In this document: one piece after another, positions 27,331-35,965 of the stretch | Layout: each line of letters starts with the position of its first letter | Position numbering within the stretch: position 1 is the first letter of the stretch | Assembly: GCA_947452005.1 (NCBI GenBank) | Contig: CANGBC010000006.1 | Coordinates: 62,001-126,000, forward strand | DNA length: 64,000 bases | Source: Beijerinckiaceae bacterium | GTDB taxonomy: Bacteria; Pseudomonadota; Alphaproteobacteria; Rhizobiales; Beijerinckiaceae | Direction of reading: 5' to 3' | Translations under genes and position numbers: made by a program | Notes under the pieces: generated by a model | What the model was told of the DNA's origin: nothing | Databases searched by the model: none | Seen by the model: the letters and a program-made list of their open reading frames with translations, nothing else

Positions 27331-27476
27331 TTTTTCACATCCTCATCCGAGAGAATGCGATGGGCAGGGCCCTCAGAATCTTCATATTGACCGCTCTTCA
27401 ACGACCACATGAAAGCAAACAAAGCCGTGATGCCAAGCGCCAGTGCCAATGGAACAAGATAAATGAGCACATTCAT
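27327..27476 (-). CDS. ccoS: cbb3 oxidase maturation protein CcoS
   Basis: A 49-residue single-span membrane protein starting MNVLIYLVPLALALGITALF, followed by the characteristic W-x2-K-SGQYED segment and ending in DEDVKK. It is needed for inserting haem and copper cofactors into cbb3 oxidase. Its ATG overlaps the ccoI stop (ATGA at 27473-27476) and its TGA overlaps the downstream GTG start, so the three genes are translationally coupled. Confidence 0.93.
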   Translation of the reverse strand: MNVLIYLVPLALALGITALFAFMWSLKSGQYEDSEGPAHRILSDEDVKK

Positions 27477-29722
27477 GCGCGCCGCTCCCCAGCTGCCAGT
27501 GCGAGCGATGCGGGCGAGGCGACACTGCGCTCGACCTGAGTTGGACGCGCCACGCCCCGCATGCGCAAGGCATTCAACGTGACAATGATCGAAGACCCCG
27601 ACATGGCCGCAGCCGCAATCAGCGGCGTCACATAGCCCGCCATGGCCAGCGGAACAGCAAAAGCATTATAGAGGACGGCCAGCATGAGATTTTGCCGCAT
27701 CAAGGCGCGTGATTGACGCGTGATATCGAGCGCTTGCGCCACCGGGATCAGACGATCTGACAAGAAAACGGCATCCGCCTGCGCCTGTGCCAGATCAGCC
27801 GCCGTGATCGGCGACAGCGACGCGTAAGCCGCAGCCAGTGCCGGCGCATCATTGATGCCATCGCCCACCATCAACACTTTGCGCCCCTGATCCCGCAAAG
27901 CCTCAATCGCAACGATCTTCTGGGCGGGGTTCATGCCCCCTTCGGCCAGATCAATATCAAGCTGGGCGGCAATGGGTGCCACGGCTTCGGGGCGATCGCC
28001 CGAAAAAATGCGCATGTCCAATCCGCGTGCGCGCAGCAAAGCAATGGTTGCACGAGCATCCGCGCGCAGACTTTGGCGGATTTCGATCGCAGCCTGGCGC
28101 GCGCCATAGCGCAGATAGATGAGCGACACATCCGCGCTCGAGGGCGCGTGCGCATCCGCCGCGCAAAATGCCGCGCTGCCGAGCCGCACATCCACACCAT
28201 CCACAGTCGCGCGCACGCCTGCACCCGCCACTTCTTCCGCGCCTTCAAAAGGCAGAGCGCGCGGCGCCAAACGTGCCACCGCATGGGCCAGCGGATGACG
28301 GCTTGATTGCGCGAGCCGCGTCGCCAGCGCCAAAAGATCAGGCGCAATGTCACTGGCATTAACCACATTGGGATCAGGCAGCGTCAGCGTGCCAGTTTTG
28401 TCGAAAACCACTGTGTCGATCTCGGCCAGACGCTCCAGCGCATCAGCACTGTTGAGATAAATGCCCGCCCGGAACAAATGCCCCGCCGCCACAACCTGCA
28501 CAGCTGGCACCGCCAAAGCCAAAGCGCATGGACAGGTGATGATGAGAACCGAAATCGCCACAATGATCGAATGATGAAAGCCAGCGCCCATCAGCAGCCA
28601 GACAACGAGCGTCGCGGCCGCCGTCACATGAACAACCGGCGCATAGACGCGCGCCGCACGATCAGCCAAGCGGCGATAGCGCGAGCGGGCTTCGCCCGCT
28701 TTCTCCACAAGGCGCGCCACCTCGTCCAGCATCGTGCCTTCACCCGCTGCGGTTACTGCGACTGTCAGAGCGCCATCGAAATTCATCGACCCCGCATAGA
28801 CACGCGCGCCGCTGCCCACCCGCGCGCGCATCGTCTCGCCGGTCACCAGGCTTGTGTCCATTTCGGACGTACCCGACAGAACGATGCCATCAGCAGGCAC
28901 TCGGTCCCCCGGGCGCACCAGAATATGGTCACCCTCTTTCAGCACACTGACGGGCACCGCCACCAACGCGCCATCTTCGCCGAGCCGCTGCGCAATCTCA
29001 CCTTTGAGCGCGGCGAGATTGCCTGCAGCCGCACGTGTGCGCTTGCGCATGGCTTGATCGAGATAACGCCCCGTCAGCAGAAACAGCAGCAGCATGATGG
29101 CGGAATCGAAATAGGCTTCCGCACCATGCAGCGCGGTTTCAACGACCGACATGGCGAGCGCCAGCAGAATGCCCAGTGAAATCGGAAAATCCATATTCAG
29201 CTTGCCCGCGCGCATGCTGGCCAGCGCCGAGCGAAAGAAGGGCTGCCCCGCATAGGCCGCTGCAGGCAAGGCAATCAGGGCTGACAGCCAATGGAAAAAA
29301 TCACGCGTCTCAGGCGTCATATCCGTCACATTGCCGGACCAGACTGACACCGACAGCAGCATGATATTCATGGCCGCAAAGCCCGCCACGCCAAAACATT
29401 TCAGCAGCCATTGTGTGCGGCGCGCCTCTTCCTGTTCGACGCGACTTTGCTCGAACGGATACGCGCGATAGCCGCCTTTGGCGAGTGCCGTGACGAGATC
29501 CGAGGCATTGGTCTTGTCGCCATCCCAAATCAACCGCAAACGATGCGTCGTCAGATTGAGCCGCGCTGAAACAATGCCCGGCACCGCGCGCATCGAGCCT
29601 TCAATATCCTCCATGCACGCCGCACAATCGACGCCATCAATGGCCAAATCCATCGATGCCCGCCCCGCTTCGGCGGTGCGAACGAAGGATGAAAAGTCGA
29701 TTGCCTCGCGCAGGTCGCTCAT
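27473..29722 (-). CDS. ccoI: Copper P1B-type ATPase of cbb3 assembly (CcoI/FixI)
   Basis: Copper-exporting P-type ATPase of 749 residues that delivers copper for the CuB site of cbb3 oxidase. An N-terminal metal-binding domain has DGVDCAACMEDIEGS (Cys33 and Cys36); the membrane CPC motif is TCPCALALAVP; the phosphorylation site is DKTGTLT and the hinge MVGDGINDAPAL. The lack of a canonical GMTCxxC is normal for FixI. It starts at the base next to the ccoH stop and overlaps ccoS. Confidence 0.97.
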   Translation of the reverse strand: MSDLREAIDFSSFVRTAEAGRASMDLAIDGVDCAACMEDIEGSMRAVPGIVSARLNLTTHRLRLIWDGDKTNASDLVTALAKGGYRAYPFEQSRVEQEEARRTQWLLKCFGVAGFAAMNIMLLSVSVWSGNVTDMTPETRDFFHWLSALIALPAAAYAGQPFFRSALASMRAGKLNMDFPISLGILLALAMSVVETALHGAEAYFDSAIMLLLFLLTGRYLDQAMRKRTRAAAGNLAALKGEIAQRLGEDGALVAVPVSVLKEGDHILVRPGDRVPADGIVLSGTSEMDTSLVTGETMRARVGSGARVYAGSMNFDGALTVAVTAAGEGTMLDEVARLVEKAGEARSRYRRLADRAARVYAPVVHVTAAATLVVWLLMGAGFHHSIIVAISVLIITCPCALALAVPAVQVVAAGHLFRAGIYLNSADALERLAEIDTVVFDKTGTLTLPDPNVVNASDIAPDLLALATRLAQSSRHPLAHAVARLAPRALPFEGAEEVAGAGVRATVDGVDVRLGSAAFCAADAHAPSSADVSLIYLRYGARQAAIEIRQSLRADARATIALLRARGLDMRIFSGDRPEAVAPIAAQLDIDLAEGGMNPAQKIVAIEALRDQGRKVLMVGDGINDAPALAAAYASLSPITAADLAQAQADAVFLSDRLIPVAQALDITRQSRALMRQNLMLAVLYNAFAVPLAMAGYVTPLIAAAAMSGSSIIVTLNALRMRGVARPTQVERSVASPASLALAAGERRA

Positions 29723-30226
29723 TCATTTCACCGCAGAAATATCGATGCGATTGACGGAGCGGAACAGCAGCTTTGACTCTCTCTGGGCCTCAATCTGCAA
29801 ATCCCAGCGACCTGCTGCCACCGGCGCAGAGGCGCGATAGACGCCATTGCCAACCGACATGAGAGCCACACGCACATCGCGGCGACGATCGGCGGGATGG
29901 GTGAAGGTTGCACTCATCGCGAGATCAGAAGTTGCAGCACCTGTGCCATCGTGCTGGGTGACGACCAGCATGATACCCTCGGCCTGAGGCTCGACGCGCG
30001 CATCAACGCTCCAATTGCGCTCGGCCTGCTGGCGCGCCGCTGCAATCACTTCGTTATATTTCAATCCATCCTGATACGGCTTGTCAGCCTCAAGGCCTGA
30101 AAAGGTCTGGATGGCGACGCGCGCCATGTAAAAATTGACTGAGAAGATGACGCCAAAAAAAGCCAGCAGCATGGCAAGCACATGCGCGCCTTTCAGCGTG
30201 AAACACGCAGGCGTGAGTGTCGTCAT
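29723..30226 (-). CDS. ccoH: cbb3 oxidase assembly protein CcoH (FixH)
   Basis: Membrane protein of 167 residues with one N-terminal transmembrane helix (HVLAMLLAFFGVIFSVNFYMA) and a periplasmic domain containing the FixH pattern SGLEADKPYQDGLKYNEVI. It works with CcoI in cbb3 assembly. The start overlaps the ccoG stop by four bases and its stop abuts ccoI, a tightly coupled ccoGHIS series. Confidence 0.94.
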   Translation of the reverse strand: MTTLTPACFTLKGAHVLAMLLAFFGVIFSVNFYMARVAIQTFSGLEADKPYQDGLKYNEVIAAARQQAERNWSVDARVEPQAEGIMLVVTQHDGTGAATSDLAMSATFTHPADRRRDVRVALMSVGNGVYRASAPVAAGRWDLQIEAQRESKLLFRSVNRIDISAVK

Positions 30227-31728
30227 TTTTTCTCTCCGTGCGGTTGCATGAAATGATCCTTCACCTGAACCTGCGAGCCAGAACGCAAATCAATCAGACG
30301 GAAGGTGATGTCGCGTTTGTCATCATCATGATGCTCGCCCTTGGCCATCGCATCTTGAGGAATGGTGACAAAGAGCCGTTCTTCAAATGTCTGATCAGGC
30401 CCCACGACCAAAACTGGCCAGCCGGAATCCGCGCGCTTGCCTTCCGTTGACGCCACAAAGTCGGCAGCAAATCCATCCACACGAATTTCAAACGACCGAT
30501 TTTCGGGCAATTTGTTGGACAGCCGCACCGTATAGGCATTGCGAATGCCGCCATCGGCGAGCCGCACGAACAAAGGATTGCGATCATGAATGACCGCGAG
30601 ACCTGAATCATGACGCGTCGCCAAAACGCCGACCATAATGGCGCCCACAACAAGCATCACCACCGCATAAAGAATGGTGCGCGCGCGGACGAAACGAGTC
30701 TTCAGCGCCGGCAATCCACTTTCACGCCGCTTGACGTTGATGTCGGTGTCATAACCAATCAGCCCGGTCGGGCGCCCAAGCTTGTCCATCACGTTGTCAC
30801 AGGCATCAATGCAAAGGCCGCATTGGATGCAATCGACCTGTAGCCCATCGCGAATATCAACGCCCGTCGGGCACACATAGACGCAGGCATTGCAATCAAC
30901 GCAATCGCCCGCCGGTTTTCCCGCCTCACGCAAGACGTCATTTTTCTTCAACGACCCACGCGGCTCACCCCGATCATAGCGATAAGTGACATTCAGCGCC
31001 CATTCATCCGTCAGCGCTGCCTGAATGCGCGGCCATGGGCACATATAGGTGCAGACCTGCTCGCGCATGAAGCCCGCAAAAATATAAGTGGTCGCTGTGA
31101 GAATGGCGATCCAGATATAGGCAATCGCAGGGCCCTGAAACGTCGCCAGCTGATAGACGAGCGTCGGCGCGTCAGAAAAATATAAAACCCAGGCACCACC
31201 GGTCCACCAGGCAATCATCAGCCAAGCCCAGTGTTTCAGCAAGAATTGCGCGAAGGTTTCAAGGTTGAAGGATTCATTGTCCTTGATAAGGCGTGTGCGC
31301 CGATCTCCTTCGATCAAGCGCTCCACCGCAAAGAACAGATCGGTCCACACCGTCTGCGGGCACAGATAGCCACACCACAAACGCCCGGCAATCGCATTCA
31401 TCAAAAACAGCGCCACCGCTGCCAGAATGAGAAGGCCAGTGATGTAATAAACTTCCTGCGGCCAGATTTCGATGAAGAAAAAATAGAAGCGGTGGTGATC
31501 CATATCGATCAGCACGGCCTGCGAGGGTGCGTTGGGGCCACGATCCCAGCGGATGAACGGCAGGAAATAATAAATGCCCAGCGTGATGCAGAGAATGATC
31601 CATTTGATATTGCGAAACCGCCCGCTCACCGCTGCGGGAAAGATTTTCGCGCGCGACGCATAAAGCGGCGCATCAAGGCCTATGGCCTCGAGCTCGGCTT
31701 CGCGCGCCTGCTGCTGCTTCACACTCAT
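30223..31728 (-). CDS. ccoG: cbb3 oxidase accessory ferredoxin protein CcoG (FixG)
   Basis: Membrane iron-sulfur protein of 501 residues, thought to reduce copper during cbb3 assembly. About five transmembrane segments, the NapH-like cluster region (CGYLCPQTVWTDLFFAVERL, CTYMCPWPRIQ) and a bacterial ferredoxin domain with two [4Fe-4S] motifs (CVDCNACVYVCP and CIQCGLCIDACD) are visible. The C-terminal periplasmic domain is the IG-like CcoG end. It follows ccoP by 73 bases that hold a terminator-like hairpin, so ccoGHIS may be a second transcript or partly read through. Confidence 0.97.
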   Translation of the reverse strand: MSVKQQQAREAELEAIGLDAPLYASRAKIFPAAVSGRFRNIKWIILCITLGIYYFLPFIRWDRGPNAPSQAVLIDMDHHRFYFFFIEIWPQEVYYITGLLILAAVALFLMNAIAGRLWCGYLCPQTVWTDLFFAVERLIEGDRRTRLIKDNESFNLETFAQFLLKHWAWLMIAWWTGGAWVLYFSDAPTLVYQLATFQGPAIAYIWIAILTATTYIFAGFMREQVCTYMCPWPRIQAALTDEWALNVTYRYDRGEPRGSLKKNDVLREAGKPAGDCVDCNACVYVCPTGVDIRDGLQVDCIQCGLCIDACDNVMDKLGRPTGLIGYDTDINVKRRESGLPALKTRFVRARTILYAVVMLVVGAIMVGVLATRHDSGLAVIHDRNPLFVRLADGGIRNAYTVRLSNKLPENRSFEIRVDGFAADFVASTEGKRADSGWPVLVVGPDQTFEERLFVTIPQDAMAKGEHHDDDKRDITFRLIDLRSGSQVQVKDHFMQPHGEKK

Positions 31729-31763
31729 GTTTTCTCAACTCGCCGCGAGGTCAAGGTTCGGGC

Positions 31764-31791
31764 AAAACGCCGCCAGACAGGTCCGGCGGCG
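31764..31791 (-). terminator. Hairpin between ccoP and ccoG
   Basis: On the minus strand the stem CGCCGCC / GGCGGCG closes a ten-base loop and is followed by TTTT, 11 bases past the ccoP stop. It looks like an intrinsic terminator that would attenuate expression of ccoGHIS relative to ccoNOQP. Confidence 0.6.
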
Positions 31792-31801
31792 TCGATCTTT
31801 T

Positions 31802-32686
31802 TTAGCGGCCGCCACCCAGCGTGCGGACATAAACAGCCAGCGCTTTGATCGTGCCCGCATCAAGGCGGTCACCCCAATTGGGCATCAAGGCACCACGGCC
31901 TTTGGCGATCCCTTCAACAATGGTCACTTTATCAGATCCGTAGAGCCAGATCTGATCGGTCAGGTTGGGCGCGCCCAATTCCTGATTGCCCTTGGCATTG
32001 TCGCCATGGCAGGCGGCGCAATTTTCCGCGAAGACTTTCTGGCCCGCTTTCAAATCGGCACCAGCATCGACAGAAAGATTGGACAGCGAGCGCACATAAT
32101 CCGCGACCCACGAGATTTCAGTGGCCTTCAGCACACCATCACCAAAGGCTGGCATATTGCCTTGCCGCGTATCGGGATCGGTCGAGCGAATGCCATGCGT
32201 GATGGTCGCCTGAATATCATCCAGCGTGCCCTTGCCCCACAGCCAGTCATCATCAACCAGATTGGGGAAAGCCTTGGAGCCACCACCACCCGTGCCGTGG
32301 CAGGGCGCGCAATTGTCACCAAAAGCCGCTTTGCCTTGGGCGCGCGCAAAGGTCAGCAATTTGGGATCTTTCTGGATGTCATCAAAACTGGCTTTGGCCA
32401 GTGCATTCACCATGGGTGCACGCGCAGCTTTCAGCGCATCAACATCAGCTATGACTTCGCCACGCGAGGAATAATTGATCGCACCCTTGGTGAAGGATGA
32501 GACCAGCGGGATGGCGGGATAGACCACCCAATAGCCCAGCGCCCAGACAATGGTGGCGTAGAAAATATAGAGCCACCATTTCGGCAAGGGCGTGTTCAAT
32601 TCACGAATACCATCCCATTCATGGCCCGTCGTAGACGTGCCCGTGGCGGCATCAACATGTTTCGGGTCGTTCGAGGTGACGCTCAT
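31802..32686 (-). CDS. ccoP: cbb3 oxidase dihaem subunit CcoP
   Basis: Membrane-anchored dihaem cytochrome c of 294 residues that passes electrons to CcoN. An N-terminal helix (WWLYIFYATIVWALGYWVVYP) is followed by two haem c sites, CAPCH and CAACH, with Met ligands in NMPAF and MPNWG contexts. The ATG at 32686 lies three bases after the ccoQ stop. Haem attachment depends on the Ccm proteins encoded at 55.6-59.6 kb. Confidence 0.97.
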   Translation of the reverse strand: MSVTSNDPKHVDAATGTSTTGHEWDGIRELNTPLPKWWLYIFYATIVWALGYWVVYPAIPLVSSFTKGAINYSSRGEVIADVDALKAARAPMVNALAKASFDDIQKDPKLLTFARAQGKAAFGDNCAPCHGTGGGGSKAFPNLVDDDWLWGKGTLDDIQATITHGIRSTDPDTRQGNMPAFGDGVLKATEISWVADYVRSLSNLSVDAGADLKAGQKVFAENCAACHGDNAKGNQELGAPNLTDQIWLYGSDKVTIVEGIAKGRGALMPNWGDRLDAGTIKALAVYVRTLGGGR

Positions 32687-32689
32687 GGC

Positions 32690-32839
32690 TCAATCCTCGT
32701 TCAGCGGGAGACGAGAAGCGCGGTCGAAAGACGACTGCATGGAGGGCCACAGCGCATAAGCGACAATGCCCGTGAAGGTGATGCACACGAGGATCAGACT
32801 GACGATCTGTGCATCCTGGAGAAGCGAAGCAATGTTCAT
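32690..32839 (-). CDS. ccoQ: cbb3 oxidase small subunit CcoQ
   Basis: A 49-residue membrane peptide between ccoO and ccoP. It has one transmembrane segment (IVSLILVCITFTGIVAYALW) and a polar tail with DRASRLPLNED, the usual CcoQ shape. ATG at 32839; the stop is followed within three bases by the ccoP start. It stabilises the cbb3 complex in other bacteria. Confidence 0.93.
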   Translation of the reverse strand: MNIASLLQDAQIVSLILVCITFTGIVAYALWPSMQSSFDRASRLPLNED

Positions 32840-32846
32840 CTCGTGA

Positions 32847-33578
32847 TTACCTCAGATTGGCTTTGTCATCGTAGATTTTGAAATCCACCTGCGTGCCCAG
32901 ATGCTGCATATAGGCGATCAAGGCATCGGCTTCCGTGAGCCTGCCCTTCTCGCCAAAGGCGCGCGCCTGAGCTTTCGGGTATCGCTTGATGAGATCAGCC
33001 GCACCCGGATCATCATCTGTGCCTTGTGCCTTGGCGTCTGCTGAGGCCTTCTCGATCATCTCGGGCGTATAAGGCACGCCTTCAATCGCCAGCACGCTCA
33101 TGTGCTGATCAATATGGGAGAGATCCACTTCATTTTTCGCAAGCCAGGGATAGGCCGGCATGATTGAGCCGGGCACAACAGCGCGCGGATTTTCCAGATG
33201 GCGGCGGTGCCAGTCATCGGAATATTTATTGCCCAGCCGCGCCAGATCAGGCCCGTTGCGCTTTGAGCCCCATTGGAACGGATGGTCATACATGCTCTCG
33301 GCTGCGAGCGAATAATGGCCATAGCGTTCCACTTCGTCACGCAAAGCGCGGATCATCTGCGAATGGCAATTGTAGCAGCCTTCGCGCACATAAATATTGC
33401 GCCCAGCCAGCTCCAGCGGCGTGTAAGGGCGTACGCCCTCCACTGTTTCGATGGTGCTCTTCAGATAAAAGAGCGGGGCGACCTCAACAAGTCCGCCAAT
33501 CGAAATGACGATCAGCACACCAATGAGCAACAAAATCGAGTTTTTCTCGAAAATCGCGTGCTTGTTCCAAAGTGACAT
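32847..33578 (-). CDS. ccoO: cbb3 oxidase monohaem subunit CcoO
   Basis: Membrane-anchored monohaem cytochrome c of 243 residues. The start [13 protein letters not shown] is the standard CcoO N-terminus, followed by an anchor helix and the haem site [11 protein letters not shown]; an upstream ATG at 33593 that overlaps the ccoN stop is a less likely start because GAGGGG sits eight bases before 33578. It accepts electrons from CcoP and passes them to the catalytic subunit. Confidence 0.97.
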   Translation of the reverse strand: MSLWNKHAIFEKNSILLLIGVLIVISIGGLVEVAPLFYLKSTIETVEGVRPYTPLELAGRNIYVREGCYNCHSQMIRALRDEVERYGHYSLAAESMYDHPFQWGSKRNGPDLARLGNKYSDDWHRRHLENPRAVVPGSIMPAYPWLAKNEVDLSHIDQHMSVLAIEGVPYTPEMIEKASADAKAQGTDDDPGAADLIKRYPKAQARAFGEKGRLTEADALIAYMQHLGTQVDFKIYDDKANLR

Positions 33579-33589
33579 TGTCTTGCCCC

Positions 33590-35263
33590 TCATTCAGCCG
33601 GCACGAGTGCGGGGGTTACGCCAGCTTCGATTTCGGCAGCCGGTGTAACAATGGTTTTGTAGAGGTTCCACGCCATGATCAATGCGCCTGCGAGGAACAG
33701 GCCGCCGCCGAAGGCACGGATGATGTAGAAGGGATGCATGGCCTCAACTGTTTCGAGGAATGAATATTCCAAGAAGCCGAGTGCTGTGTAAGCGCGCCAC
33801 ATCAGACCCTGCATAATGCCCGCCACCCACATCGCCGAGATGTAGCAGACAATGCCCAGCGTCGAGACCCAGAAGTGCCAGTTGACGAGTCGCAGCGAAT
33901 AAAGCTTCGGCTTGTTCCACAGCCACGGCACGAGGCAGTAGATTGCACCGAATGAGACATAACCCACCCAGCCCAGCGCACCCGAATGCACGTGACCAAT
34001 GGTCCAGTCCGTATAATGCGAGAGCGAGTTCACAGCCTTCACCGACATCAGCGGACCTTCAAAGGTCGACATGCCGTAGAAAGCCACTGACACAACAAGC
34101 ATGCGCAACACAGGATCGGTGCGCAGCTTGTCCCATGCGCTAGACAGCGTCATCAGACCATTGATCATGCCACCCCATGAGGGCATCCACAGCATGATTG
34201 AGAAGGTCATGCCCAATGTCTGCGCCCAGTCAGGCAGCGCCGTGTAGTGGAGATGGTGCGGGCCCGCCCAGATGTACATGAAGATCAGCGCCCAGAAATG
34301 GATGATCGACAGGCGGTAGGAATAGACCGGACGCTCCGCACGCTTCGGGATGAAATAATACATGATGGCGAGAAAGCCTGCAGTCAGGAAGAAACCGACG
34401 GCATTATGACCATACCACCACTGGATCATCGCATCCTGCACGCCTGCCCAGACGATGTAGGACTTGGATGAGAAGATCGACACGGGGATCGTCGTATTAT
34501 TGCCCAGATGCAAAACGGCAATCGTCAGGATGAAGGCCAGATAAAACCAATTGGCGACATAAATATGTGGCTCTTTGCGTTTGATGATCGTGCCCAGAAA
34601 AACAATGAAGTAGGTCACCCAGACAATCGTCAGCCACAGATCTGTATACCATTCGGGTTCTGCATATTCTTTGCCCTGCGTGATACCGAGCAGATAGCCC
34701 GTGCCTGCAATGACAATGAAGAAATTATAGCCCAGCACCACAAACCAAGGCGCGAGATCACCAGCCAAACGCGCCTGACAGGTGCGTTGCACGACATAGA
34801 AAGATGTGGCGAGCAGGACATTGCCGCCGAAGGCAAAGATCACGGCGGATGTGTGCAATGGGCGCAAGCGGCCAAAGGATGTCCAGGGCAGACCGAAATT
34901 CAATTCGGGATAGGCCAGCTGCAGCGCGATGATGAGCCCGACCAAAAAGCCTGCAATGCCCCAGAACACAGAAGCAATGGTCGCAAATTTGATTGGCTCG
35001 AAATTATAATTGGGCTTGCCATCCTTTGTCTGCGCGGGAAGCTCAGCTGGGCGATCATGATAGCGGTTGAGAACCAGAAACACCGTCGCGACGCTCGCGA
35101 TGGCGAAAAGCCCCGCGTGAAACGCATATTCGGGCGTCCACGCATTGGCGGTGATGATGACCCACAGGACAGCAGACATGGCTGCGACCACTGCGAGGGC
35201 CATCTCTCCGAGCGTCATGCTCTTTTGACCGGGCAACAGCCCTGCCGATCCTGATTGTGCCAT
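33590..35263 (-). CDS. ccoN: cbb3 oxidase catalytic subunit CcoN
   Basis: Haem-copper oxidase subunit I of the high-affinity cbb3 type, 557 residues, reducing oxygen at low concentration while pumping protons. Ligand residues are in place: His137 (low-spin haem, RPLHTSAV), His286 (Cu[11 protein letters not shown]), His336-His337 (Cu[10 protein letters not shown]), and His424/His426 (haem ligands, [12 protein letters not shown]). The ATG at 35263 has GAGG about eight bases upstream; the open frame to 35329 is not conserved. First gene of the operon, behind a FixK-type box. Confidence 0.98.
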   Translation of the reverse strand: MAQSGSAGLLPGQKSMTLGEMALAVVAAMSAVLWVIITANAWTPEYAFHAGLFAIASVATVFLVLNRYHDRPAELPAQTKDGKPNYNFEPIKFATIASVFWGIAGFLVGLIIALQLAYPELNFGLPWTSFGRLRPLHTSAVIFAFGGNVLLATSFYVVQRTCQARLAGDLAPWFVVLGYNFFIVIAGTGYLLGITQGKEYAEPEWYTDLWLTIVWVTYFIVFLGTIIKRKEPHIYVANWFYLAFILTIAVLHLGNNTTIPVSIFSSKSYIVWAGVQDAMIQWWYGHNAVGFFLTAGFLAIMYYFIPKRAERPVYSYRLSIIHFWALIFMYIWAGPHHLHYTALPDWAQTLGMTFSIMLWMPSWGGMINGLMTLSSAWDKLRTDPVLRMLVVSVAFYGMSTFEGPLMSVKAVNSLSHYTDWTIGHVHSGALGWVGYVSFGAIYCLVPWLWNKPKLYSLRLVNWHFWVSTLGIVCYISAMWVAGIMQGLMWRAYTALGFLEYSFLETVEAMHPFYIIRAFGGGLFLAGALIMAWNLYKTIVTPAAEIEAGVTPALVPAE

Positions 35264-35363
35264 GTCTATGCCTCGGGTGCGAAAAATCGTCACGACGTGG
35301 CGCGACTCTCTTCGCGCGCTTGACGTCACAGCGTGACAATCAACCCTGCGGCCTGTTTCTTCA

Positions 35364-35377
35364 TTGATTCAAGTCAA
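35364..35377. promoter_or_regulatory. FixK/FNR-type box upstream of ccoN
   Basis: TTGATTCAAGTCAA fits the TTGAT-N4-(A/G)TCAA consensus in both half-sites. Its centre is about 107 bases before the ccoN start, which would give a start site roughly 66 bases upstream of the gene for a class II promoter. It embeds a GATTC (GANTC) site. Known fixNOQP operons in Hyphomicrobiales are controlled by FixK through such boxes. Confidence 0.8.
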
Positions 35378-35455
35378 GCGGCTGAGGCTTGACCCACGAC
35401 AAAGGGATACATCCAAAAGTCTCACGCCAGCGCGTGATGGTGCCTTTCTCCATGG

Positions 35456-35482
35456 AAAAAGGCGCTGCCCGGGAGCAGCGCC
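35456..35482 (-). terminator. Terminator of the small Tat-exported protein gene
   Basis: Stem GGCGCTGC / GCAGCGCC with a six-base loop; on the minus strand it is followed by five T. It begins 33 bases past the stop at 35516 and separates this gene from the FixK box and ccoN. Confidence 0.8.
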
Positions 35483-35515
35483 CTGATAGGTGCGCGCGCG
35501 ATGCGTCAACCTGCC

Positions 35516-35836
35516 TCAGCCCCACCAGCAGCGACGCACAAGGCGGCCGAAGCGATCATAGACCGTGCGGCACCGGCGCACGCGCGCAGCCCGCATGGGG
35601 CGATAATAGCGACGTGCGCGCCGACGCCTGTAGTAATATTGTGCCTCCTCGGCGCCTGTGGCGGGGAGGTCGGCCTCTTGAACGGGGGAATGGGCGAGTG
35701 GGTTCGTGCCTTGCGCATCCATGGCGGCCAGCTCATCAAGGAGGGACGCGGCCTCAGCATGGGGGGCCAAGGCAACAAGTGCGGCACCCGAGCCGGCCAC
35801 GCCCAGCAATGATTGCAGAAAGAGACGACGATCCAT
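35516..35836 (-). CDS. Small Tat-exported Tyr/Arg-rich protein
   Basis: Protein of 106 residues with a twin-arginine-like leader (MDRRLFLQSLLGVAGSGAALV, cleavage near APHAEA). The last third is very basic and aromatic (YYYRRRRARRYYR, then RVRRCRTVYDRFGRLVRRC), with a Cys pair around TVYDRFGRLVRR. The ATG at 35836 was chosen as the leader start; the open frame to 35974 overlaps pcaB's upstream region. Similar Arg/Tyr-rich small envelope proteins occur in bradyrhizobia; function unknown. Confidence 0.7.
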   Translation of the reverse strand: MDRRLFLQSLLGVAGSGAALVALAPHAEAASLLDELAAMDAQGTNPLAHSPVQEADLPATGAEEAQYYYRRRRARRYYRPMRAARVRRCRTVYDRFGRLVRRCWWG

Positions 35837-35965
35837 TGAGCTCACTCCCCGAAAAGTCCCAAATGGCCAATCGGCCGGGATGCCAGCCCAATCGGCGGAG
35901 GGTCCCTTGGGTTCCCTTTGTTCATGAATTGAGATTAGCGGATTACGATCAGGAAAAATATTGAT

